From Nitrospirota bacterium (lineage in GTDB: Bacteria > Nitrospirota > Thermodesulfovibrionia > UBA6902), in NCBI GenBank assembly GCA_016214845.1, contig JACRMS010000038.1, positions 1-62,750 on the forward strand: DNA of 62,750 bases, written 5' to 3'. Every line of letters begins with the position of its first letter. Positions within the stretch are counted from its first letter, which is position 1. This document shows, one piece after another, positions 9,426 to 19,956 of the stretch. A program made the translations under genes and the position numbers. The notes beneath the pieces were generated by a model, which did not search any database, was not told the origin of the DNA, and saw nothing but the letters and a program-made list of their open reading frames with translations.

Positions 9426-11429
9426 TCAAGTGATCTTAGGATTTACCGGCAATTCAAGGACAACTTTTGTGAATTTGTCCTTGACGCTGATTAACCTTAT
9501 ATTACCATTGTGATTTGCGATAATGCTATGGCTGATGCTCAACCCGAGCCCTGTCCCGACATTGGCCGGTTTTGTTGAAAAAAACGGGTTCATTACCTTC
9601 TCCATGATCTCCTGTGGTATTCCCGTCCCCCTGTCATGAAAATTTATCCGTACATGAGGCTTATGATTGACTGATACACTCTGTCCGGTAATCTCTAATA
9701 TTTTATTTTTATGGGGTTTTGGATACTTCTGGTTCAGGGCGTATCTGGCGTTGCTGATGATGTTCAGAAATACCTGCTCGATCTGCTGTGTAATAACGAA
9801 GACGGCCGGCAACTCCCCTGGGACACCCACTTTGAGCTTGATGCCGTCCTTTTTCAATTGGGTCTCAGTCATGGCGAGTATCTCGGAAAGCATATCGTTG
9901 ATGCGGGCCGGGTATTTTTCATCGTTTGTGTTCCTTGTAAAAGAAAGCAGGTTCCTGACGATGTTGGCAATCCTGTCGCCTTCTTTTATGATCCTGCCTG
10001 CGATATCATGCTCTTTGCTACCCGGAGAACTTTTGTTGGCAATAATTTCAGAGTAGTTGAGAATGCCGTTGATGGGATTGTTGATCTCATGGGCCACTCC
10101 CGCCGCAAGTTCACCAAGCGCTGCAAGATGGCCGGCGCGTATGGCTTCCGCCTCGGCGCGTTTAATTTCGGTGATGTCTCTCGCGATCGCCCTTATTTCC
10201 GCTATGTCTTCCTGACTGTCGAATTCCGCAAACACGTTTATGCTTGCGGGGAATGTGGAGCCGTCTTTTCTGACAAATGTCCTCTCAAGATTTTTCAGGA
10301 CCTTCTCTTTTCTTAATCTCGGGAAGTCTTCCTCAAGAAGTCTCCTGGAGGATGTTGTAAAAAAGGCTGAAATGGGCCTTCCGATTATCTCTTCTTTTTT
10401 ATAGCCTAACATCTTCGCTTCGGTGTCATTGCAGTCAATGATTATCTTGTCTTTGTTCAGAGAGTGATACATGTCAGGGGCGTTGTTGTAGAGGTCGCGG
10501 TATTTCTTTTCCGAACTCCTGAGTTGATTTTCAACCCCCCTGCGGTCCATTATCTCCTGCCTTAGGAGCTCATTTGAGGCTGTTAGTTCGGATGTACGGT
10601 CTTCAACGAGCTTCATGAGCTCATTCCGGTGTTTTTGCAATTCGATTTCCGCAAGCTTCCGGTCAGTGACGTCCCTGATAAGTTTTATTCCTGCGATTAT
10701 TTTTCCCCTGGAATTTCTCAAAGCCGATGATGTCAACTCAAAATACATGATGCCTTTATCAGTGGATACATGACGCTCCGACCTGTGCACCCTTCCGTCT
10801 TTAAAGGTCTTTTCAACGGGACAGCCTTTACAAACAGTGTCGAGGCCTTCATATACCTTGTAACAGTAGTTGCCTGTCTGATCTCCGTACAGTTTATTCT
10901 GGATCTCATTTTGATATATGATCCTGTAATCAGTGTCCTGGATAATAATCCCGTCGGCGAGGGCCGCGATAATCGCCTCTATTTTTTTCTTTTCCTCTTC
11001 AGCTTTTGAGATAATTGCCTTGATACGGTCTTCGACCTGCTTGCGCTCGGTGACGTCCCTGATTATATGGATAATTCCAACCAGCTCATTGCTGCTGTCA
11101 AATTGCGGAATGGCCCGTATCTCAATAAATGATTTTAAATGCGGCTCAAACATCTCGCTGGTTACAGGTTTCCCCGTCTTCAGACAACTGCAGCTTGGGC
11201 ATGCTTTTGGCGGGGAGTTTTTCCCGTGATAATATTTGTAACATTTAATTTTTCCGCCGTTTAAAAAAGGCAGCCTCAGCGCCTTTTCAGCGGCCCTGTT
11301 GGCATATACAATGTTATAGTCCTTGTCGTGAATGGTGACAATATCGATAATGCTGTCGAACAGGTTTTCCCAGTCGTTTAACTGAAAGGGCGTTTTTTTT
11401 GTCTGCTTCAAGGCCCGAGATTTTCTCAT
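9426..11429 (-). CDS. Soluble PAS-domain sensor histidine kinase
   Basis: 667 residues with no transmembrane segment. Three PAS domains: first about 20-130 with the Cys motif KYYHGKNSPPKACPSC, second about 150-265 with CYKVYEG and CKGCPVE, third about 315-430. Then the kinase core: H-box LAAGVAHEINNPINGILNY, N-box NIISNARYALNQ and G-box GTGLGLSISHS. The start overlaps the stop of the upstream kinase gene by four bases (ATGA), so the pair is translationally coupled. It is clearly a paralogue of the 903-residue kinase, sharing the first two Cys-containing PAS domains and the kinase core. It probably phosphorylates the NtrC-type regulator encoded next. Confidence 0.92.
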   Translation of the reverse strand: MRKSRALKQTKKTPFQLNDWENLFDSIIDIVTIHDKDYNIVYANRAAEKALRLPFLNGGKIKCYKYYHGKNSPPKACPSCSCLKTGKPVTSEMFEPHLKSFIEIRAIPQFDSSNELVGIIHIIRDVTERKQVEDRIKAIISKAEEEKKKIEAIIAALADGIIIQDTDYRIIYQNEIQNKLYGDQTGNYCYKVYEGLDTVCKGCPVEKTFKDGRVHRSERHVSTDKGIMYFELTSSALRNSRGKIIAGIKLIRDVTDRKLAEIELQKHRNELMKLVEDRTSELTASNELLRQEIMDRRGVENQLRSSEKKYRDLYNNAPDMYHSLNKDKIIIDCNDTEAKMLGYKKEEIIGRPISAFFTTSSRRLLEEDFPRLRKEKVLKNLERTFVRKDGSTFPASINVFAEFDSQEDIAEIRAIARDITEIKRAEAEAIRAGHLAALGELAAGVAHEINNPINGILNYSEIIANKSSPGSKEHDIAGRIIKEGDRIANIVRNLLSFTRNTNDEKYPARINDMLSEILAMTETQLKKDGIKLKVGVPGELPAVFVITQQIEQVFLNIISNARYALNQKYPKPHKNKILEITGQSVSVNHKPHVRINFHDRGTGIPQEIMEKVMNPFFSTKPANVGTGLGLSISHSIIANHNGNIRLISVKDKFTKVVLELPVNPKIT

Positions 11430-14137
11430 TTTCTTAATTGCTGCACTAAATTATTTTGCTTACATGCCGGAAGCTCGATTATTACATTTGTAAAATCGCC
11501 TTCACTGCTGGTTATTATTATTTTACCGCCGTGGTTGTTAATGATGCTGTGGCTGATGCTTAATCCCAGGCCCGTCCCAAGATTACCGGGTTTTGTGGTG
11601 AAAAAAGGGTTCATAACCTTGTCCAGTATCCCGGCCGGGATGCCTGTGCCTTTGTCATAAAACATTATCCGTACACATGGGTTATCATCATCGCTTATCG
11701 CTTCTCCCATGATCTTAAGCATTTTATCATCATGCGCTCCCCCGTATTTCTGGTTCAGTGAATAACGGGCGTTACTGATGATATTCAGGAACACCTGTTC
11801 GATCTGCTGCGGCTGGGCAATGACCTGAGGCAGATCGTTAGGGATGTTTATCATGAGGACAATGCCGTCCTTTCTCAGTTGCGCCTCAGTCAGGGAGAGG
11901 GTGCTGCTGATTATTTCATTTACCCCGACGGGATGCCTTTCTTCTTTGCTGTCACGGGCAAATGAAAGGAGGTTTCTGACGATAGTGGCAATCCTTTCGC
12001 TCTCCTTGATGATCCTGTTGGCTATATCGGACTCCGTGCTTCCCGGCGTGTTTTTATTCGCCAGTATTTCGGCATAATTTAAAATGCCGTTAACAGGGTT
12101 GTTGATTTCATGGGCGACACCGGCTGCAAGTTCCCCGATGGCCGCAAGCTGGCTCGCCCTCACGGCCTCTGTCTCCGCCCTCTTGCGCTCCTCGATTTCT
12201 TTTAAAAGTCGCTCGTTGGTCCTTTTCAGTTCGAATGTGCGCTCCTCGACGATCTCCACAAGCTGACTTCCGTGTCTTTCCAGCTCATCCTCCGCGCGTT
12301 TGCGCTCAATGCCGATCGCTATCACATCGGCTATTGACGCAAGGGCTTTGACAGCGGTGGCCGATAAAGGTTTGCGGGAGAATACCGCCATGACTCCAAC
12401 GAGCCTGTTTTCCACAACAAGCGGATGCCCTGCAAAGGCCGTCATCCCTTCCTTCCTGACCCATTCCTGGTTATGAACAAGCGGATCGTCCAAAATATTA
12501 TTGGTCAGGTGAGGGCTGAGATTTTTTGCAATCATGCCGATCTTGTATTGGCCAAACGGTATCCTGCTGTGAAAGCCGTTTGTATGCGTGTATATCCCGG
12601 CGCTGCACTGCAGTTCAAGGACATTTTCTTCAATGTTAAAGGTCCAGATGCGGGCAAAGGACGCGTCGAGGTATTTGACCAGAGACTCCGCGCAGCGCTG
12701 CAGGGCGTTTTGCAGGGCGATGCTTTTGGCAAGGGACAATGCCACCTCGGCGTTCAATTCAGCCAACTGCATCCGCTCCTTCAATTCCTCCTCAGCCAGT
12801 TTTTTCTCCGTGATGTCCCTGATATAGGCGCCGACCCCGAATTTGTCGTCTGCGATTCTTACGCGGAATTTTCTTGTCTCAAAGACCCTGTCGCAAATGA
12901 CCTCTTCGCTTGCAAAAAAGCCCTCTGATTGAATGGCCTTGATATCGGTTTGTCTGCAAACCGCGGCTGCGCTTTCCGGCATAAGTTCGAAATCAGTCTT
13001 CCCCATAATTTCATCTTCTTTTTTGCCAAAGAACAAAGAGCAAGCCTTGTTGGCTATTAAATATCGGAGATTTTCATCCTTGAAGAAGGATATGTCCACT
13101 GCTGAATCTATGAACAGGCGATAGCGTTCCTCGCTCTTTTTAAGTGCGACCTCAATTAATTTTTGTTCTGTGATGTTCCTGATAACTTTTATCCCGGCTA
13201 TTATCTTTCCGGTAGCGTCTCTTAAAGGCGAAGATGTAAGCTCGAAGTACATGGTCCCATTGTCCGTTGTCACAACTTTCTCGGTCTTGTGTATCTTCCC
13301 GTCCCTGAAAGTCAATTCAACCGGGCAATCTTCACATATGCTGTCCCTGCCTTCGTATACTTTATAACAGTATTCGCCGTCATGGTTGCCGTATATTTCA
13401 GTCTGTATCTGGTTCTGATACACGATCCTGTAATCCGCATCCTGGATAATAATGCCGTCACCCATTCCGGCGATAATTGCCTCTGTCTTTGCCTTTTCCC
13501 CTTCTGCTTTCATAATAGCTGCCTCAAGTTGCTGTTCCATTTCCTTGCGCCTGGTTATGTCCCTGACAACGTGAATCAGTCCCGTGAAATTCTTGTTTTT
13601 GTCGAGCCGCGGCATCGTCCTGATCTCAATAAATTTATTTAAATGCGGTTCAAAGGTCTCATATATATCGGGTTTGCCTGTTTTAATACTTGCGCAGGAC
13701 GGGCATTTTTCAGGAGCGGAAGACTTCCCATGATAAAACTCAAAGCATTTTTCATTGCTGATATTTTTTATAAAAGGAAGGGACAGTGTTTTCATTGCCT
13801 CTATATTTGCGCGTATGATATTGAAGTCTTTATCATGGATGGTAATTATATCGGTGATGCTGTCAAATGTTTCCTCCCAGTCGTTTTTTGCCTGGATGAG
13901 CAGTTCTTTGAGAATCTTCTGCCTTGATACGATCCTTGAGATCACTATTCCGAAGAGGACAAAGCCTGCTATAAAGAATGTGCGGAAATAAAGCTCATGC
14001 GGGGACACTTCAAATATCAGTGAATCTAAAAATGACGAATTGGATGCAAAGAAATAAGAGTCTACAAGTGCGTCGATTACCCACAAGGATATGCCTGCGA
14101 TAATTGAGGATAAGACTATCTTACGGTTTACTTTCAT
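11426..14137 (-). CDS. Membrane-bound PAS/GAF sensor histidine kinase
   Basis: 903 residues. Two transmembrane segments (about 6-30 and 48-70) frame a very short outside loop. Then PAS 1 (with EFYHGKSSAPEKCPSC), PAS 2 (CYKVYEG...CEDCPVE), PAS 3 (about 330-440), a GAF domain (about 455-620), a short coiled coil, and the kinase core with ELAAGVAHEINNPVNGIL, NIISNARYSLNQ and GTGLGLSISHS. With almost no periplasmic part, sensing is probably inside the cell or in the membrane; the conserved cysteines make redox or metal sensing a reasonable guess. It is the first gene of the three-gene kinase-kinase-regulator group. Confidence 0.92.
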   Translation of the reverse strand: MKVNRKIVLSSIIAGISLWVIDALVDSYFFASNSSFLDSLIFEVSPHELYFRTFFIAGFVLFGIVISRIVSRQKILKELLIQAKNDWEETFDSITDIITIHDKDFNIIRANIEAMKTLSLPFIKNISNEKCFEFYHGKSSAPEKCPSCASIKTGKPDIYETFEPHLNKFIEIRTMPRLDKNKNFTGLIHVVRDITRRKEMEQQLEAAIMKAEGEKAKTEAIIAGMGDGIIIQDADYRIVYQNQIQTEIYGNHDGEYCYKVYEGRDSICEDCPVELTFRDGKIHKTEKVVTTDNGTMYFELTSSPLRDATGKIIAGIKVIRNITEQKLIEVALKKSEERYRLFIDSAVDISFFKDENLRYLIANKACSLFFGKKEDEIMGKTDFELMPESAAAVCRQTDIKAIQSEGFFASEEVICDRVFETRKFRVRIADDKFGVGAYIRDITEKKLAEEELKERMQLAELNAEVALSLAKSIALQNALQRCAESLVKYLDASFARIWTFNIEENVLELQCSAGIYTHTNGFHSRIPFGQYKIGMIAKNLSPHLTNNILDDPLVHNQEWVRKEGMTAFAGHPLVVENRLVGVMAVFSRKPLSATAVKALASIADVIAIGIERKRAEDELERHGSQLVEIVEERTFELKRTNERLLKEIEERKRAETEAVRASQLAAIGELAAGVAHEINNPVNGILNYAEILANKNTPGSTESDIANRIIKESERIATIVRNLLSFARDSKEERHPVGVNEIISSTLSLTEAQLRKDGIVLMINIPNDLPQVIAQPQQIEQVFLNIISNARYSLNQKYGGAHDDKMLKIMGEAISDDDNPCVRIMFYDKGTGIPAGILDKVMNPFFTTKPGNLGTGLGLSISHSIINNHGGKIIITSSEGDFTNVIIELPACKQNNLVQQLRK

Positions 14138-14250
14138 GACCTGCTTGATGTTCCCGGCAGTAAGCCGGGATTGCCCGAGTATATTCTTTTAAGACTTTTA
14201 TATCTTACCACGACCGGGGATTAAATATAAAATATAAATTGATGCTCAGA

Positions 14251-15327
14251 TTACTTCTGCAGGCTGCAAATCCTGATAACATCAGGGGCGATCTTCTCAA
14301 GCGGCAATACCTTGTCTACCCCGCCCCGCTTTATCGCCTCATGAGGCATTCCGAAGACCACCGAGGTATTTTCATCCTGGGCGAAATTGTATGCCCCGGC
14401 CTCTTTCATCTCAAGCATCCCCCGCGCCCCGTCATCACCCATTCCTGTCATTATGACGCCTACGGCATTTTTGCCTGCGTAGCGTGCAGCCGAACGGAAA
14501 AGCACGTCTACAGAGGGACGATGCCTGGAGACGAGGGGGCCATCCTTGATCTCAACATAGTACCTCGCCCCGCTTCTTTTCAGGAGGGTATGGCGGTTGC
14601 CCGGCGCGATCAGCGCCCTGCCGCGTATTACGGTGTCATTGTCTTCTGCTTCCTTCACGGTCACCCTGCATAGACCATCCAGCCTGCGGGCAAAGGCCGC
14701 GGTAAAGTTTTCCGGCATGTGCTGCACTATAACTACACCGGGCGCATCCGGAGGCAGCACCTCAAGAAATATCCTCAGCGCCTCTGTTCCCCCTGTCGAA
14801 GCCCCCACTACAACAACCTTCTCGGTGGTCTGTATCATTGCCCTTGATGTCGGTTTTGCAATGACAGCGTCAGCGGTCAGTTTTGGCGTGGCCTTTAAAG
14901 GGGCTGAATGCAGGGTATTTAATTTTGCGGACGCGGCGGCTTTGACAGCGTCGCATATGAGCATCTTTGATTCCTCAAGAAACTGTTTCGCTCCCATTCT
15001 CGGTTTTTGAATAATATCGACGGCCCTGTATTCCAGCGCCTTCATGGCGGTCTCAGATCCTTTTTCAGTAAGACTGGAGCACATGACCACTGGAATAGGA
15101 TGCTGGCTCATGATCTTTTGAAGAAAGGTTATGCCGTCCATGCGCGGCATTTCTACATCAAGAGTGATAACGTCCGGGACTTCGTGTTTGATCTTTTCCG
15201 CCGCAATGTACGGATCGGCGGCAGTTGCTATCACCTCAATCTGCGGGTCGGAGGAGAGGATTTCCTCCAGTGCCTGCCTGACAATGGCTGAGTCGTCAAC
15301 TATGAGAACCTTTATTTTATCTTTCAT
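14251..15327 (-). CDS. cheB: Chemotaxis response regulator / protein-glutamate methylesterase CheB
   Basis: 358 residues. Receiver domain with Asp57 ([12 protein letters not shown]), a linker, then the methylesterase domain with catalytic Ser in [13 protein letters not shown], His in VQHMPENF and Asp in IMTGMGDDG. It removes methyl groups from (or deamidates) chemoreceptors and is activated by CheA phosphorylation. It is the last gene of the chemosensory operon, with an AAGGGG ribosome site before ATG 15327. Confidence 0.96.
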   Translation of the reverse strand: MKDKIKVLIVDDSAIVRQALEEILSSDPQIEVIATAADPYIAAEKIKHEVPDVITLDVEMPRMDGITFLQKIMSQHPIPVVMCSSLTEKGSETAMKALEYRAVDIIQKPRMGAKQFLEESKMLICDAVKAAASAKLNTLHSAPLKATPKLTADAVIAKPTSRAMIQTTEKVVVVGASTGGTEALRIFLEVLPPDAPGVVIVQHMPENFTAAFARRLDGLCRVTVKEAEDNDTVIRGRALIAPGNRHTLLKRSGARYYVEIKDGPLVSRHRPSVDVLFRSAARYAGKNAVGVIMTGMGDDGARGMLEMKEAGAYNFAQDENTSVVFGMPHEAIKRGGVDKVLPLEKIAPDVIRICSLQK

Positions 15328-15394
15328 ATTACCCCTTAAGTTTAATTATCTGTTCCATTGGAGAGATGGTGACCCTCGTTATCTTAAATATATT

Positions 15395-16648
15395 TTATGC
15401 CATTTCCTCCAGAGGTAAATAAATAGTTACGGAAGTACCGCTCCCGGCAGGGGATTGGACCTCTATCCTGCCGCCATGCGCGTGAATAATAGTCTGTGAA
15501 ACAGTCAGCCCGAGACCAATCCTTTTTATCGAATCCTTCGTAGTATAGAAAGGTTCAAAGATATTGCTGATCTTTTCAGGCGGGATCCCGCCTCCTGTGT
15601 CTTTAACTTCAATGCAGGCCCATCTATCATTGCGGAATACCCTTACGCGTATTTCCCCGCTTGAGTCTACAGCGTCAGCCGCGTTGTTCAATATATTTTC
15701 AACAGCAATGTTGAATTGTCCGATATTACAATAAACAACCAAGGGGCCATCCGGGAATTCCGATACAAGAGACACGGCCGGCGGCAGACTTATGCGTAAA
15801 TGTTCCAGCAGCTTTTTCAATAAAGCGTTTAAATCCTCGGGGGCAGTCTGCATTGAACATCCGGCCTGGTCCATTATTAACAAGCTGCGTATAAATGAAG
15901 ACATCCTGTCGATCCCCTCAAGGATTTCGGATATCATCGGAGAAATATCCTGCTGAATATATTCAAGTTTGGATTTCCCGGTCCACTTCTGAAACTCCTC
16001 CACGGCGCTGTGCAGGCCGGAAGTATCTTTGTTATTAATTATTGAAGCAATGCGGAGCGTCCTCTCCGCGCTTTCCGACAGGACGTTTGCATAACCTGAG
16101 AGTGTATTGAGATTACTGCGAATATATCCAAGCGGGTTATTCAGCTCATGCGCCACACCGGCGGTCATCTTTGCAAGGGTGAGGATTTTCTGCTTTTCGA
16201 TCAGACGGCCCTGCGCATCATTCAGTTTTTGATAGGCATCCATGACCGCATCGTTAGCGTTTAAAAGGTCCTTTTTCAGGTTTGTAGTTCTTACCGCGGC
16301 ATTGACCCTGGCAATCAGCTCGCCCGGTTCAAAAGGTTTTGAGATGTAATCGTCCGCGCCCATATTTAATCCAAAGGCGCGGTTCATAGTGCCGGATAAA
16401 CAAGTGAACAGGATAACGGAATACAATCGTCTTTGAGAATTCACCCTGCTTAGGACTTCGAGCCCGTTCATCACGGGCATCTCGATGTCGAGCAGAACTA
16501 CATCGAGATCATGTGATTCAATATACTTCAGCCCCTTTTCCCCGTCTGAAGCCGTATCAACCATATAGCCGGCCTGCTCAAGCAATTCTGTAACATAACG
16601 TGTAATTGATAGACTGTCATCCACGATCAGTACGCGGGGTTTGATCAT
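15395..16648 (-). CDS. Receiver-histidine kinase hybrid in the chemosensory operon
   Basis: 417 residues. N-terminal receiver domain with Asp54 (LLDIEMPVMNG) and Lys in SKPFEPGE, a helical linker, then a kinase core with MTAGVAHELNNPLGYIRSNL (His near 165) and an ATPase domain ending in GLGLTVSQTII. The receiver-first order is that of kinases whose activity is set by phosphorylation from another kinase, here plausibly CheA. It overlaps cheR by four bases (ATGA), so expression is coupled. It may pass the chemosensory signal to a regulator outside the operon. Confidence 0.9.
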   Translation of the reverse strand: MIKPRVLIVDDSLSITRYVTELLEQAGYMVDTASDGEKGLKYIESHDLDVVLLDIEMPVMNGLEVLSRVNSQRRLYSVILFTCLSGTMNRAFGLNMGADDYISKPFEPGELIARVNAAVRTTNLKKDLLNANDAVMDAYQKLNDAQGRLIEKQKILTLAKMTAGVAHELNNPLGYIRSNLNTLSGYANVLSESAERTLRIASIINNKDTSGLHSAVEEFQKWTGKSKLEYIQQDISPMISEILEGIDRMSSFIRSLLIMDQAGCSMQTAPEDLNALLKKLLEHLRISLPPAVSLVSEFPDGPLVVYCNIGQFNIAVENILNNAADAVDSSGEIRVRVFRNDRWACIEVKDTGGGIPPEKISNIFEPFYTTKDSIKRIGLGLTVSQTIIHAHGGRIEVQSPAGSGTSVTIYLPLEEMA

Positions 16649-17529
16649 GCCGGCTTCCTGTAAATAGTCGTTGAAACCGATACCAGCGGGACATTCATAC
16701 TGTGCAGTGTCTCAGAATGTCCCAATAAAACATATCCTCCCGGTCTGAGATGACGGCAGAATTTGTTCAGTATCTTTTCCTGCGTAGGCCTGTCAAAGTA
16801 GATCAGGACGTTCCGGCAGAAAATAATATCCATCGGTTCCCGCATACCGAAATCACCGTCCAGGAAGTTCAGCCTCCGGAACTTCACCTTCTCTCTCAAC
16901 TCCGGTACTATCCGTACAAGGTTTTGACTGCGGTCCCTGCCGCGAAGCAGATATTTCTTCCTTAATTCAATCGGGACAGGTGCAACGGTCTCATGATTGT
17001 AAACGGCGTTCTTCGCCTTCTCCAGCACCTTCGTTGATATGTCGGTTGCGAGTATCAAGAAATCAAATTCGCCTCTGTAGCAATGGTCCGCAAACTCGCT
17101 GAGGACCATTGCGAGCGTGTACGGCTCTTCGCCCGTGGAACATCCCGCGCTCCAGACCATGAGTTTCCTGCTTGAGCCCGCGCCTTTTTTGTTGATCAGT
17201 TCAGGCAATACAACACTGGCCAAATACTGAAAATGCTTCGGCTCACGGAAGAAGTCCGTCTTGTTGGTCGTGACCACATTTATCATATGGACCAGTTCAT
17301 CCTGCATCCCTTCGGGGCTGAAAAGAAAATCGCAATATTCTCCATATGTTCTTAATCCCAGGGCGCGCAGTCTTTTGTGCAGGCGTGATTCAAGCATGAC
17401 TTTCTTAACGGGAGGCATCTTGATGCCGCATTCATTATATATAAAATTACTCAAACGGCTGAAGTCATTATCGGAAAGTTTCGCTTTGAATAAGTTCAGA
17501 TGCGTGCTTTCATTCATTACAGTTGTCAT
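16645..17529 (-). CDS. cheR: Chemotaxis protein methyltransferase CheR
   Basis: 294 residues. The N-terminal CheR helical domain (FSRLSNFIYNECGIKMPPVK) is followed by the SAM-binding domain with VWSAGCSTGEEPYTLAM and IIFCRNVLIYFD. It methylates glutamates of the chemoreceptors. A terminator-like hairpin lies between cheW and cheR (17576-17608), so cheR and the two genes after it may be made at a lower level or from their own promoter. Confidence 0.96.
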   Translation of the reverse strand: MTTVMNESTHLNLFKAKLSDNDFSRLSNFIYNECGIKMPPVKKVMLESRLHKRLRALGLRTYGEYCDFLFSPEGMQDELVHMINVVTTNKTDFFREPKHFQYLASVVLPELINKKGAGSSRKLMVWSAGCSTGEEPYTLAMVLSEFADHCYRGEFDFLILATDISTKVLEKAKNAVYNHETVAPVPIELRKKYLLRGRDRSQNLVRIVPELREKVKFRRLNFLDGDFGMREPMDIIFCRNVLIYFDRPTQEKILNKFCRHLRPGGYVLLGHSETLHSMNVPLVSVSTTIYRKPA

Positions 17530-17575
17530 ACAGTTTTATCCTGATAAATCTTTTCGTGACCCGGTCCACATTCAT

Positions 17576-17608
17576 AAAAAAGGGCAGGCACGCAGGCCTG
17601 CCCTTTTT
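17576..17608 (-). terminator. Hairpin between cheW and cheR, terminator-like on both strands
   Basis: GGGCAGGC (17582-17589), loop ACGCAG, GCCTGCCC (17596-17603), with T runs on either side depending on strand. On the minus strand it starts just after the cheW stop codon. It may end or attenuate transcription from the upstream cheY-to-cheW genes. Confidence 0.8.
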
Positions 17609-18121
17609 TTAGTTTTTACTCTCGACGGCTTTTGTCTGTCCGCCCGCGTTCTGCACCATGGTCAGTTCATCAATTGAGAACACCTTGTCAATATCAAGGA
17701 TGATAATGAACTCCCCGTCCCTTTTACCCATTCCCTTGATGAATTCCGTGTTCAGCCTCATGCCGATCTTCGGCGCAGGCTCTATCTGCTCCGGCTCAAG
17801 CTCAAGCACCTCCTGCACTGAGTCCGCAAGGGCGCCAAGTATGGTCTTCTCTCCGTCAACCGACACCTCAACAATGATAACGCACGTATTTATCGACTTC
17901 TGCGTTTCTGTCATGCCGAATTTCAATCTTAGATCAACCACCGGCACCACGCTGCCTCTGAGGTTTATCACTCCTCTCATGAAGTCCGGCGTCTGCGGGA
18001 CCTTTGTAACTTTTGTATATTCAAGCACCTCACGCACCTTCGCTATATCAAGGGCGAATATCTCATCATCCAGCTTGAAGGTCAGGTGCTGTGTGGCCTC
18101 TGTTATTTCAGCTATGCTCAT
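17609..18121 (-). CDS. cheW: Chemotaxis coupling protein CheW
   Basis: 170 residues with the CheW beta-barrel pattern: YTKVTKVPQTPDFMRGVINL (residues about 35-55), RGSVVPVVDLRLKFG and the C-terminal ILDIDKVFS. It bridges receptors to CheA. A perfect AGGAGG lies before ATG 18121. The last 15 residues are an unstructured tail. Confidence 0.96.
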   Translation of the reverse strand: MSIAEITEATQHLTFKLDDEIFALDIAKVREVLEYTKVTKVPQTPDFMRGVINLRGSVVPVVDLRLKFGMTETQKSINTCVIIVEVSVDGEKTILGALADSVQEVLELEPEQIEPAPKIGMRLNTEFIKGMGKRDGEFIIILDIDKVFSIDELTMVQNAGGQTKAVESKN

Positions 18122-18212
18122 TTCATCCTCCTGTAATTAGCTTTTAGCTGCAGGCTGTAAGCCGGGAAACATTTCTTCAGCTCACAGCTTATCGCTTAAT
18201 GCTTATAGCTTT

Positions 18213-19889
18213 TTAATATTTCTCAAACTCATCATCCGAGTGGCTGTCAAGTGCAAGCACAACTCCTGCGGGCTTGGCGGCCGGGGCTGTTTTAACGGAT
18301 GCTGCCTTCACTGGAAGCGGTTTCACTTTTGCAGCGGGTTTTTTCACCCTTGACGCTGTGCGATGCGTTCCGCTTTCAGTATCGGTTGTCTTAAAGAAGG
18401 CAATAGAATCCTGAAGCTGCTCTGCCTGCGACGCAAGCTCTTCCGACGTGGATGACATCTCCTCTGACGCTCCGGCATTTTGCTGGATCACTGTGTCAAG
18501 CTGCTGTATCGCCCTGTTGATCTGCTCAACTCCGGCGTTCTGCTCGTTGCTTGCCGCGCTTATCTCCTGCACGAGTTCCGCTGTCTTCTGGATATCGGGC
18601 ACCAGCTTTGTCAGCATCTCTCCTGCCTTCTCCGCAACATGCGTGCTTGTGCTCGATAACTGGCTGATCTCTGCTGCCGCGGTCTGGCTCCTCTCAGCAA
18701 GCTTCCTCACTTCCGCCGCTACCACCGCAAAACCTTTGCCGTGCTCTCCCGCGCGTGCCGCTTCTATCGCCGCGTTCAGCGCAAGAAGGTTCGTCTGCCT
18801 CGCTATTTCTTCAATGATCGATATCTTCCCGGCGATCTCTTTCATCGCTGTAACTGCCTCTGATACCGCCCTGCCGCTTTCCTGCGCGTCAAGGGCTGCC
18901 TTCTCGGATATCTTTGCGGTCTGCTGTGAGTTGTCCGCGTTCTGCCTGATATTGGATGCCATCTGTTCCATCGATGATGAGGTCTCTTCAATAGATGACG
19001 CCTGTTCAGTCGCGCCCTGTGACATCTGCTCCGAGCTTGCGCTTAACTCCTGGCTCCCTGCCGCAACATTGTCCGCGGCGGCCTTAACGTCAACAACAAC
19101 CATCGTTAGTTTATCAACCATGGTCTTCATGGCAGCAAGCAATTGCCCTGTCTCATCCTTGCTGGTTGCGTCAATATTGACGGACAGATCGCCTTCAGAC
19201 AACTTGTTTGCTACGTGCACGCCTTCACTTATAGGCTGTGTAATACTGCGCGTTATGAAGAGGCTGATGCCTACACCCGCGACGACAGCTAATAAAGCAA
19301 GCACCGTCATGATCGTTATGACGCGGCTTGTGAAGCCTTTAATAACAGCTTCTTCCCCTTCCATGGTTTTGCTCGCAGTGTCAGCAAGTTCCTCCGCTGT
19401 AGCTTCAAGTTTATGGATCTCGGCTTTTACTTCAGTAATTGCCTTATTGCCTTCCTGGGGCGTCGTTATCTTTCCGGTCTGGACCATGCCGTAAACTTTG
19501 CTGAATCCTGATGCATATCCCGCTAAATTTTCCTTCATCTGTTTGACGGCATCTTTATCGTCCTGATGTACTGCAACTTTTTCCAGATTGTTGATTGCTT
19601 CCAGTAACTCCTCATATCTTCCTTTCCATTTGTTCAGATACTCAGCCTGTTTTTCGGGCGACCCCATATTGAGGAATATATCTTTTTCAGATCTGCGCAG
19701 GTTCAGAATATCTGCATTCGCATGTGCTGCGTTTTCAGCAATCTGTGCTTCACCCTGCAGCATGGTTATTGTTTTGTCCTCAAGAGAATTTACTCCCCAG
19801 TAACCTGACCCTCCTATTATTAACAGCAGCGCCAGGACGATGCCGAATCCCAGCATCAATCTTGTTCCGATCTTCATATCTTTTAACAT
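18213..19889 (-). CDS. Methyl-accepting chemotaxis protein (4HB-HAMP-MA)
   Basis: 558 residues. TM1 at about 10-30, a helical periplasmic four-helix-bundle ligand domain (about 35-185), TM2 at about 190-215, HAMP, then the signalling domain with the hairpin tip [21 protein letters not shown] proline/alanine/lysine-rich tail follows, without a CheR-tethering pentapeptide. The four-helix-bundle class senses small molecules. The ribosome site GGAGGA is strong. It lies between cheA and cheW and is probably the main receptor of this system. Confidence 0.94.
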   Translation of the reverse strand: MLKDMKIGTRLMLGFGIVLALLLIIGGSGYWGVNSLEDKTITMLQGEAQIAENAAHANADILNLRRSEKDIFLNMGSPEKQAEYLNKWKGRYEELLEAINNLEKVAVHQDDKDAVKQMKENLAGYASGFSKVYGMVQTGKITTPQEGNKAITEVKAEIHKLEATAEELADTASKTMEGEEAVIKGFTSRVITIMTVLALLAVVAGVGISLFITRSITQPISEGVHVANKLSEGDLSVNIDATSKDETGQLLAAMKTMVDKLTMVVVDVKAAADNVAAGSQELSASSEQMSQGATEQASSIEETSSSMEQMASNIRQNADNSQQTAKISEKAALDAQESGRAVSEAVTAMKEIAGKISIIEEIARQTNLLALNAAIEAARAGEHGKGFAVVAAEVRKLAERSQTAAAEISQLSSTSTHVAEKAGEMLTKLVPDIQKTAELVQEISAASNEQNAGVEQINRAIQQLDTVIQQNAGASEEMSSTSEELASQAEQLQDSIAFFKTTDTESGTHRTASRVKKPAAKVKPLPVKAASVKTAPAAKPAGVVLALDSHSDDEFEKY

Positions 19890-19956
19890 TTAGTTTTCCT
19901 CCTTTTGATCTTATAAATATTATTTGATACACTCAAAACTGAAAATTGGTCCCTGC

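Noticed and set aside
18448-19494. 348-residue plus-strand frame
   Set aside because: Exactly antisense to the MCP gene, serine/alanine-rich as expected from reading repetitive coiled-coil codons backwards.
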